DNA from: Galeruca laticollis
Taxonomy: Eukaryota; Arthropoda; Insecta; Coleoptera; Chrysomelidae
Direction of reading: 5' to 3'
Assembly (NCBI GenBank): GCA_963921935.1
Contig: OY998175.1
Span: 290,044,246 to 290,108,245 of the forward strand
DNA: 64,000 nt
Of the stretch, positions 1 to 8,923 are shown piece by piece; the stretch's first letter is position 1, and each line of letters opens with the position of its first letter. Position numbers and translations under genes: made by a program. The notes under the pieces are model-generated. The model had not been told where the DNA came from. It ran no database searches and saw only the letters and a list, made by a program, of their open reading frames with translations.

Positions 1-935
1 TGCTACAACGACATGCATTTTCCTTCCAGGAATGACTGCAAAAACATTTAAAATATTATTTATCTGAAGAATAATAGATGATCGGTTATTTAACGGGAAG
101 GTAATTCATATTGGGATGTACTTAATCAATATTGCTATATGGCCAATGTCCACAAGAAGTTTTCAATTTATTTTTTGAATTTATTGCAGGATATTTGGGT
201 TTTTATCCGTAGCGGCAATTTATTGTAAAATTGAATTTCCGTACCCGAAGGAGATTTTTCTCTTACGGTTAATCGAGAATGTGTTACAAATCACGCTTCA
301 AATCTTTCTTCATATTTAAAAAGATACAATAAACATTCTCATATGTATTAGCCATACAAGGTTAATATTTCGTTTGCTTTAAATATGGATCTGCAAGAAT
401 CCTTAAATTCCATGCAATTTGTTATGCGAATTGCTTTTTTCTGTACTACAAATACTTTGTCAAAGCAACCACAATTACGCCAGAATATGATCGTAACCCT
501 TAAGTAATATTTAATATCAGTTTATTTTTTGTGAAACACTCCTTTGTCTTTTTAAATGGATTATCACAGCTATAGTAAAGGACTATTCAAAAATATAGAA
601 AATTGTTCTATAAATGTATATCTGAATAGATAAACCCGAGGGTATCCGAGAGGTGTGTCTATACCTGTTTCGGCAAAACACAAGTAAATAAAATTTAAAA
701 TACAAGTTAAAACGAATACACTAAATTTAACAGTATTTCAGCTAATTCAATAATTTCAAATAAATTGGAATTAGAATCAAATTGAAAAATTATATATTTT
801 TAGTTTAAGAGATGGAAAAAAATTGATTGAAGTGAACTAAAATTTAATTCAATGGAATTTCTATAATTTTGAGGTCAAGTAATATATGTATATTCACACC
901 ACCATAACAATATGATAGAAATTTTTTGTCTGTTC
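1..935. other. No recognisable feature
   Basis: AT-rich sequence with no ORF, repeat or RNA structure that I can support. It lies immediately 3' (on the minus strand) of a LINE tail, so part of it may be element-derived. Confidence 0.4.
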
Positions 936-1320
936 CTAGAGAAACTCTCTAAATACTTTCGGAGCTAGGGATGAAAAAGATCTTTGACAGTAGGACTTTA
1001 TCATTCTCGGAGCAAAATAGTAGTGCTTGTTTGTAGTTACGTCTATTATTGTTTGGTATTTTGTAGATGCACATGGAAAGAATAACAGTTTCAGGTCAAA
1101 TATGTTTCTTTTTCTATATAATCGATTTGAAGAATAGGTACAGGGTTTACACATAATGATATTCTGCTATCTTTGTTTGATGATTTCTAACGGACGAATG
1201 GGAGTTTTTAGAGCATCTCCCCAAGCCAGTTTACCATAGCGAAGGTGACTTTTTACTAGTGCGAAATACAGCGTTCAAACATATCTAACAGGTATGCATT
1301 TTCTGAAGTATTTAAATTTA
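936..1320 (-). pseudogene. LINE reverse-transcriptase C-terminal fragment, copy 1
   Basis: The minus strand encodes a piece of the conserved region that follows the RT domain in jockey/BS-type non-LTR retrotransposons. Visible parts are a CKP..YSSNRLYR segment, then FDLKLLFF, and an end reading PRMIKSYCQRSFSSLAPKVF, which resembles the usual 'R..Q.s....PK.yN.lP' end of such ORFs. The upstream part (around 1150-1320) continues in another frame with a WxTGLG-like segment, so the reading frame is shifted. It is truncated at both ends, with no RT catalytic motifs present. A diverged copy in the same orientation lies about 1,030 bp to the right; together they read as two dead insertions of one family or an old local duplication. 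Confidence 0.6.
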
Positions 1321-1682
1321 TGAAGGATGGATTGTTCCTTTTTTTAATACCGACATTAAATATGACAATCTCACTTCAAATTTGTATCTATGATGTGATA
1401 TGTGATATTTGAAGAGGTTCGAATAGATCGATGCTTTAGTTGTAGATAGTGGTAAGTAAAATGTTTTTATCAAATTTACAGTATGTTATTATCAAACTAG
1501 AACCCAACTTCTATTATTTTCTATCTTGACAGTCGTTTTTCGATAGATTCCTTGATCTCACGGCCTTATTAATGTCTTGCAATGAATTATTTTTTTACAT
1601 CCTCTTCGTCTCCGTCCCTGGGCTGACCGATCCCGTATCTGTCGTGCTAGTTTATTTTCATTCATTCTGCAAACTTGTCCAA

Positions 1683-1900
1683 ACAAGAGCATCTAGAGCG
1701 TTTAGAAACAGTATTTAAGCGTCTTGATGGACGTGGAAAAGTGAAAAAACGAATGTACATTTTTCCAAATTCGGTAAAACAAGGTTAGATGAACGAGATA
1801 CGGCTATTGAAAAAGCCAAGGAACAAGAAACAGTTATGGAACTCAAATCCTTTTTAGGGATGGTAAATTTTTCTTTTAACTTTATTGAGATCGAGTCACA
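1683..1900 (+). pseudogene. Ty3/Gypsy-type reverse-transcriptase scrap
   Basis: From about 1689 the plus strand reads HLERLETVFKRLDGRGKVKK. This matches the segment after the YxDD box in Ty3/Gypsy polymerases (HLeHLeeVFkRL...GlklkkkKC). After a frame change it resumes as ETVMELKSFLGMVNF, the Gypsy 'elkSFLGLvNyYrrFI' thumb motif. The intervening residues are shorter than usual and frameshifted. No LTR, protease, integrase or YxDD box is visible nearby, so this is a small relic lying between two LINE tails. The two motifs in correct order and spacing make chance unlikely. Confidence 0.65.
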
Positions 1901-1981
1901 CATTTTAATATCTTTATTCTTTGTTAGAAAAAGGTGCGAAATGAAAGTGGACGCTTGAGTCTACAAAAAGTTTTGGCAAGA

Positions 1982-2340
1982 CTAAGGCCATGTTGACATC
2001 TCCTTTGATCTTTGACGGAAGGACTTTATCATTCTCTTAGGAATATTGTGGTGCATAATTCCAGTTACCTTTATGTGCAAGTGTCTCACATCTTTTATTG
2101 TGTGGTATTTTGTAAATGCACATTGAAAGTATAACTCTTTCATGTCAAACAAGTTGCTATCTCTATATAATCGATTTGAAAAATATGTACAGGTTTTACA
2201 CATAATCATCTTCAGAAAACTTATTTGGATGAATTCTAACAGCGAATGGGCGTTTTCGGGGCAATTCCCTAAGCCAGTATACCATAACGGTGACTTTCCA
2301 CTAGAGCGAAATACAGCGTTCAAAGGTATCTAATAGGTAT
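1982..2340 (-). pseudogene. LINE reverse-transcriptase C-terminal fragment, copy 2
   Basis: The minus strand gives YTGLGNCPENAHSLLEFIQ, then CKTCTYFSNRLYR, then FDMKELYFQCAFTKYHTI. This is the post-RT region of a jockey/BS-like LINE (compare 'YGi..WG....n...lq..il++i' followed by 'FdlkqLy'). It aligns by eye with the fragment at 936-1320 along its length, and the DNA (2011-2376 versus 980-1340) is a diverged direct repeat. There is one ORF of 113 codons, but the end is missing and no catalytic domain is present. Confidence 0.62.
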
Positions 2341-2399
2341 GCATTTTCTGAGGTATTTGAGTATATAAAGGTTGAATTGTTTGTAATACATTCATCCCT

Positions 2400-4294
2400 T
2401 AAGAGGAGCTACAGAATTAACGCTATACGAGACTAACGGTACGGCAAACCGCTCTTATTTAATAAGAAAACTCCAAAATGAACGAATTTTATTGATTACA
2501 ATAAGGTACATTATACAACTTTTGCATCTATTGCTGGTATGTTATAGGCATATAGGTTTTTGGCTAGTGACGCATATATCAAACGTTTCTCATCTTCCTT
2601 GGCAAGGACAGACGGAACAAGTTATTTTACATCCTGCCTTCCTTTGAATGAGATGGGTGATCATTTTTGCCTTTCCCAAGTATCCCCTTTATTATACTGT
2701 CCGTAATATTATTTGGCTTATCGATATATTACAGATCAACTTCAATCATAATGTTGGATGGAGAAATTGATTTGATACCATTTAATTACTCTAATTTTGT
2801 ATCCGAATGATAGTGTCTTTTCATTTTTGGGTTATGTGTAGTCAGCCATTACAAACTTAATACAATTATAAAAAATACTTGTTTTCAATTTCTAACCATT
2901 TTTATTTAAAATGATTATCAACGTGAAGTACTGTGAAATATACAAATACTTGGTGAATGTACAAGATAACCTTACTAGTGTTTTGATGTGACATTCAGTT
3001 GAGAATTCTATAATATGTAATGTCAAAAGTTTAGGAACTGTCACACAGGAGAGAATTGTTTGGTTACATATCACAGTGACATAGATGTCAAAAAAGTCTA
3101 TGGAAATGAATATTGCAACAAATCGAAAGAAAAGCAGAAATCACAGAACTTTATATTTATTGTGTCAGGAAATATATGAATTTTGTTGTTGAGTAAATAA
3201 AGCTATTATTTAGGTGTTAGAAAATAGGAATAGAGGATAGTTTGTGTGAAAGAATAATGATAATTTGATAGAAAGAACATTTTAAAAGGACACAAACACA
3301 ATTTGAAAAAAATTAACACTCAAGAATTAGAATCAGCACACATATGATTAGGACATAGCAACAAAAAACAATGAGAGGTTGTTGATGGAGAAAAACATGA
3401 ATTTTTTTGAAAATGAACGAGGTATGACATATGGTGGAAATGATGAGAAATTTTAGATAAAAAAACTATCAAACTTGTATAAAACAGTCCTGAATGAACA
3501 GTAGAAGCGGCAAATAAAAATATATAAAAAGGAATACTATAAAGAAGCTACATATAAAAATATAAAAAATAACAATTATTGGAGTCCCGGCAGTTCTGTA
3601 TGGTGTGGTTTTGAAAGACAGCACATAGAGAAGGAGTATTAGTGGGGTTGTGAGGACCAGGTTAGTTTTTTTGTCTTTGTTGGTACCAACATTTATGTTA
3701 AAGATATGAAACAGATCGGATAAAAGTAATTACAAAAACATTGGTACATACGCATTTCTATTTAACGTTTATAATTCATCACTTTGTTTCTTTGTTCCAA
3801 TTTAGTACTTACGCATTTCTATTTAACGTTTATAAATTTCGACTTCTCAACTTGTATATTAGCATAAAACATTTCATCACTTTGTTTCTTTGTTCAAATT
3901 TATAATACATATTTCCTGACCAATACAAACTAATTCATATTAAATATTATTGAAATCATTGTTTTCTTAAATATCATTTCAACGGATACGAATTGACATC
4001 TGTTATCACTGTGAGATCTGGAATCGACTATTGTAATGAGAAATTTTAACCATGGGCGCACCAAATAATATGAAAAAAATATTAAAAATTGTTTGAATGA
4101 ATAAAAGATCAAATATTGGAGATAAAGTGTAAAAATAACTTGAACCCAAAAAGTAGATAGAGTATCTCATTCTCACCGCATAAATAAATACATAAAATTT
4201 TTCTTTTTCTTTTAATGAGCTAGCCACACTAAAATTTAATAAATGAAAATACTAATACAATAATATTAAAAATTCCTCTTATATACAGAAATAT

Positions 4295-4298
<4 letters not shown>
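2400..4298. other. AT-rich spacer with a short local duplication
   Basis: No coding region recognised. Two short direct repeats stand out: ACGCATTTCTATTTAACG at about 3749 and again at about 3811, and CATCACTTTGTTTCTTTGTT at about 3777 and 3873. They suggest a local slippage or duplication event around 3745-3900. The rest shows nothing I can name. Confidence 0.4.

Positions 4299-4348
<50 letters not shown>
4299..4348. repeat. (TA)n microsatellite
   Basis: About 50 bp of uninterrupted TA dinucleotides. It is one of eight such arrays in the window. Confidence 0.95.
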
Positions 4349-4352
<4 letters not shown>

Positions 4353-6147
4353 GTGAAATATATCTACTAGGTTATGTTGAATCATTAACATCACTCAGAA
4401 ATGTGAATCTAAGTAATCGTAGTAGTGAATATTCGATAAAAGGAAATAATCCATAAAAAACATAGCTTAAATATGACAAGAAATGTTTACAAATAGAATA
4501 CAATTGATAAAATTATATAGAAGATTACTATTTAATTTTGTAACTATTTTTCTTTAAAAGTATAATTCAAGATATTGAAAATACAATAGTAACAAGTAAA
4601 TTACGTCAAACATAAATTTTATACATAACTATGATCCTCACTGTATATGGTATCACATGAATTTTGAAATAAAATTCAATTATTATAATTTAATATTTTG
4701 TAGACACTTTTAGAAACCCTGTATATTGCATAAACTATTCAATTAATTGTATAAAACTTCAAGGTCAAATATCAACGCGAAATAACGTTCTGTTATTAGT
4801 TCGAATAGAGTATTTCGGAGTGACAGTGGAAGTGCATAAAAACAAAGTGAATTTGTCTACTATAACGCAGAAACAGATATTTTGATTCAATAACAACGAT
4901 GTTTATTTATCAACAAATGAACGATGAAAAACAAAAGTAAAAAACATTGGAAGGTTGTTGATTTTGAGCTTGAGAGACGCGGTGTAAATTTAATAAATGG
5001 AGGACGTGTTGAATTTATTTCCTCCAAATTTTTATAAAAAACTATAATAATTTAAGACATATTAAGTAAAAAAGTTAATCAAAGTTTTGAACAATAAACT
5101 AACAAAAATTTATCACTCGCATATAAATAAATAAGTGTAAAAATTGTGATAGCATCTAGATATGGTAAGATGAACAATTACCTTTATTAATATAATCTTC
5201 GATAACTTTTCACATATCTTGTTGTGGATAAGATATTTCTACTGATGAAATAATTCACATCACATCATTTTCCACATCTGAATTTCGCTTATTCGATCAT
5301 AGGCGATCGTTTTTTCTCCGATGCACCACATTCAGGGTCAAGAAGAACCAACCATAAACTCTATTACTCATGTATATAGTGTATTTCTCCTATAAAACAT
5401 TTTGATATATTTATATGTTAGGTTATATTGTTTGATATCTATTAATTAGTAAAAATATTAGTATTAGATATTCAATCTCTACTAAATATCGGACACAGAA
5501 CACTAAACACATATTAAAAAAATTAATACTCACCAAATTCTTACATCAAATTATGATAATACATCCCAAACACTTTGTTTTCTCTTTCATTTTGTAAACT
5601 AAATAATAGTCATCACAGTACCACAACACACAACGCCAAGGTTAACAATAGCGAGAGTAGAGGTTGAGTCGTTGTGAATGCATTCAGAACTTTTAGTAAA
5701 ATAAGTAATCAAGCGAAACTTACTTGATACGTTGGAATTCAATAATATTAATAATTTATTAAAAGCGCTTTTGTGCGATGGTTTCCGTTAATAATTTTCT
5801 ATTGAACTTGATATGAATTATAAACTTTTAACTCACAATAATTTCGTTATTTACATAAATATGTTCAATTAAAATCATTTGTCTATGTTCGTTTTGCGTT
5901 TCTTTGATATCTTACCTACAGTTTCCTGTTGCTGACAATCGCCGAATCTCATCCCTGAGATACAATGTTAAAAGTTAAACAAATTTATAATATTTCCTAA
6001 CTTGTGTAGTATCTTTGAATTGGGAATTCGTAGAAAGCGAACCAATTCTGGCGCCCATACAATCATTATTAATAAATATATAATAAAATTAATTAAAAAT
6101 ATATAATAAAATAGCTCCCAACGTAGAGGCATTATTTATAATAATAC

Positions 6148-6150
<3 letters not shown>
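4349..6150. other. AT-rich spacer, nothing recognised
   Basis: No ORF of note and no repeat structure seen by eye. Stop codons are dense in all frames. Confidence 0.4.
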
Positions 6151-6152
<2 letters not shown>

Positions 6153-6204
<52 letters not shown>

Positions 6205-6216
6205 TATATATATATA
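6153..6216. repeat. (TA)n microsatellite
   Basis: About 60 bp of TA repeats with a single AA interruption near 6201. It sits at the 3' edge of the piggyBac relic on the minus strand. Confidence 0.95.
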
Positions 6217-6244
6217 ACGTAAATATAAAACGTTTGCATTACTG

Positions 6245-7620
6245 GTTGGAATATCAACACTCTACATTTTGATTGATTATAAATGGAAATCATCTCGGAA
6301 AGAGATCCTTATGTGACTGTTCCTTTGTCATAATGTGAAGACGAAACCAACAGAGCTGCCTTATTTCTCCGGGGAGTAAGAAAGTAATGTGAAATTCTCA
6401 TTAGAAAAGCCATATAAAGTAGATCCTATCCTTCTTGTTGGTGAAGCATGAAATTCTGGTGGGATATCTAGTTACAAAGTTTCTGTGTAATAAAGGCATT
6501 TTTTTCAGTTGATGAAGTAATTCAATTGAAGAAAACCAATTATCGGCAGTAATATTTTTTCTTCACTTTTCTATAGGCTTTACCCACTGCAAAACTGACT
6601 GATTAGGCACCAATAGTTTTTTCTATTCTGCGGGTAATGTTATTCCATCGCTATCTTTTCCGGTATAGATGTATCTATTATAAAAATCAGCGTTCTTGGC
6701 ATTAGTAAGACATAACAACTTCAGACCGTACTTAGCTGGTTTTTTAGGCATATAATTTTCAAATTCACATTTACCTCTGAACCTAATTAACATTTCATTA
6801 ATGCATGCGATTGGTTCTATATTGCAAATATTCTGCGAATTTTTTAAGAATGTATCAAATAAAAACGAAGTAGCTGCAGCCGGATATTGTTGATGACTTT
6901 CTTCTCGCATTGGGGCATAATTAAATCTAATACAGCTGAGTAGTACTTCAAATATTTTTGAAGACATGGCGGATCTTAATATAGGACGACCCATTTTGAT
7001 ATTAAATAACGACAGCATGTCTTCGTGATTTGATCGATATATCGACGTTAGCATAAGTAATCCAATAAAAGCTCTCATTTTAACAACATCCGTCTCCTTA
7101 TCATCTATATTTTCGTTTTTATGGGTTGACCTCACTTGTTGAAACTTCAAGTTTGTGTGTATTACTATTTCCTTTTATCATTACATCACTGAATAGAAGT
7201 TCCCAAATTACAAGTGCACTTGGATTATTTCCTAAAGCTCTTGCTGGTTGTTTTAGAGTTGGTAGTCTAATTACAATATTACATTGAGGTGTTCTAACTG
7301 CTTTGTTTTGTTCCTGATAATTCCAAGTACAACCATCCTCTTTTATCTTTGAATTCACTTTACCTTCATATATTTTATTTATGTTTACATCTTCTTCACT
7401 ATTTGCGGTACTGTTTCCACCGTCAGCGATATCCTCTTCAACATTACGATCATTGTTTTGGTCGTCTAGTACAAAATCTGGATCAGCAAAGGAATCATCT
7501 ATAGCTCAAGAAATGCTATCTTCTTCACGTATAAAAGTATCCTCCTGTATATGATTAATATCGGAAACTTCTATTTTCGAACATTCATACTCACCATTAG
7601 AAATTTCTTCAATTCATTTC
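6245..7620 (-). pseudogene. piggyBac-type transposase relic
   Basis: Minus-strand fragments in several frames reproduce the piggyBac DDE transposase (DDE_Tnp_1_7). From 7620 downwards there is an acidic N-terminal part rich in E, D and S. The core follows: VVKMRAFIGLLMLTSIYRSN (family 'iraflGlli..G..r'), FEVLLSCIRFNYAP ('f..ll..lhf.d'), EPIACINEMLIRFRGKCEF (first catalytic Asp region, 'l.iDE.mv.fkGr'), and MPKKPAKYGLKLLCLTNAKN. In the IACINE segment the expected acidic D of 'iDE' is replaced by N, so the first catalytic Asp is missing. Downstream of 6623 the frame is broken, but KYYCR.LVFFN-like remnants continue to about 6250. Several frameshifts and stops; not functional. Confidence 0.85.
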
Positions 7621-7697
7621 ATAACGCCCCTCTCTCACACTAAGAATTTGGACGTACGGTGGTTTGGATGTTCGGTAGTTTTGACGTGAGTTAATAA

Positions 7698-8050
7698 TTG
7701 TTTGTCCTTTCATACAGTACGTCACAGTCGCCGTCTTGCAGTCTCCATTGCGTTGTTGACCTCATAATTTCAAGAAATGAAAGCGTTGTGTGGAGCGATA
7801 TCAAATTATTGCGTCGAAGTGAGAGGAAGAACCGAATTCATTGGATCCATCCTATTAACGAAAAGAGGTATGATATTGGAATTATTGCGACGTTATTTGA
7901 AGATTTCAGAAAGGATGAAGTGGAATTCTTCAACTATATCCGTATATCAGTACCATCATTTGACGAACTACATGGTCGGCTGAAAGAAATAATTCAGCGT
8001 AAAAATACAAAAATTAGAAACTGTATTCAACCAGTGGAAATGCTCGACTG
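7698..8050 (+). pseudogene. PIF/Harbinger-type transposase N-terminal fragment
   Basis: The plus-strand ORF contains NRIHWIHPINEKRYDIG, LFEDFRKDEVEFFNYIRISV, SFDELHGRLKEIIQRKNTKI and NCIQPVEML. This is the characteristic N-terminal region of insect Harbinger transposases (nuclease-like family), just before the catalytic DDE part. The homology stops at VEML, exactly where the 280-bp TIR-bearing element at 8052-8331 begins. I could not find the rest of the transposase on the other side, so the fragment is truncated as well as interrupted. It cannot encode an active enzyme. Confidence 0.75.
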
Positions 8051-8051
8051 T

Positions 8052-8331
8052 CCCATAACAAAACACAGTAACTAACATTTTGGTCAAAACGCAGGTTTAT
8101 TAGGTTTTGTAGTTGCTATGTTTTGTTGAACATTCCGGTATTTTGCGAACTGGAATCGTACAATAAGTAATGAAAATATAATGCATTCAAAACACAGTAA
8201 CTGCTCTCCTGAAACCTATTTTACCAGTACAAAACACAGTATTTATCAAATCCTATATCAAAATACAGTAACTGGATTGTCAGTTACTGCGTTTTGTTAC
8301 GGTTTTTGTTGTTACTGTGCTTTGTAGTGGG
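8052..8331. mobile_element. 280-bp MITE-like element with internal CACAGTAAC repeats
   Basis: The left end (8052) reads CCCATAACAAAACACAGTAA. The reverse complement of the right end (ending 8331) reads CCCACTACAAAGCACAGTAA. These are terminal inverted repeats of about 21 bp with three mismatches. Inside, the motif AAAACACAGTAACT recurs in direct orientation near 8060, 8199, 8225 (partial) and 8264, and inverted near 8280 and 8311. Multiple copies of one motif in subterminal DNA are typical of transposase-binding sites in non-autonomous DNA elements. It interrupts Harbinger-like coding sequence. No clear target-site duplication was found and no ORF is present. Confidence 0.65.
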
Positions 8332-8469
8332 AAATTTGTAGAATTGATTCGATATCAAGTTGGTTATCCCCACCATTATAATTTAGAAGTTAACTGAACG
8401 TGGGTACTTCAGCCACCAGAGTACCGTGCGTGCCGACTGGCGGCCGTTTGTTTTCCGATGGCGTTTGAG

Positions 8470-8471
<2 letters not shown>

Positions 8472-8523
<52 letters not shown>

Positions 8524-8532
8524 ATATATATA
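8472..8532. repeat. (TA)n microsatellite, left of palindrome
   Basis: About 60 bp of TA repeats with a TGTATG variant near its right end. It is separated from the palindrome's left arm by 14 bp. Confidence 0.95.
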
Positions 8533-8546
8533 GGAAACGAAAGGTG

Positions 8547-8684
8547 AATATTGGGTAATCGGTCTGTATGAAAAGTCAAACTCTTTTGTTCAACGTGCCT
8601 CTATATTTCGTTGTACTTTACAACTTCCTCATACACGTTGAACAAAAGAGTTTGACTTTTCATACAGACCGATTACCCAATATT
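8547..8684. repeat. Palindrome with 51-bp arms
   Basis: Arm 8547-8597 (starting AATATTGGGTAATCGG) is the exact reverse complement of 8634-8684, with a 36-bp spacer 8598-8633. The structure lies between two long (TA)n arrays. It has no coding content. Perfect arms in otherwise decayed DNA imply a recent origin, either a small hairpin transposon or a foldback formed at a break. Confidence 0.9.

Positions 8685-8775
<91 letters not shown>
8685..8775. repeat. (TA)n microsatellite abutting a LINE 3' end
   Basis: About 90 bp of TA repeats with one TGTA variant near 8730. It directly adjoins the 3' end of the minus-strand LINE at 8776, and so may be that element's simple-repeat tail. Confidence 0.9.
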
Positions 8776-8776
<1 letters not shown>

Positions 8777-8923
8777 CCAGCACTCCTGTGTCGGAGTGTA
8801 GGCCGCTCTTTTTGAGCTCTTTTGATCAATCCGTGTGATATCTACTGCTTGCTACAGCATGCGGTATGAGTTCGCCATCTTTGTAATTTTTTTCCTCTCC
8901 TTTCTGTCCTCTATTTTTCTTCC

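Noticed and set aside
980..2376. A pair of LTRs around a short internal region
   Set aside because: The repeats lack TG...CA ends, a primer-binding site and a polypurine tract, and they encode LINE C-terminal residues on the minus strand.
8568..8829. ORFs encoding long Tyr-Ile repeats (also at 22097-22436)
   Set aside because: They are translations of (TA)n microsatellites, open on both strands, with no other coding evidence.
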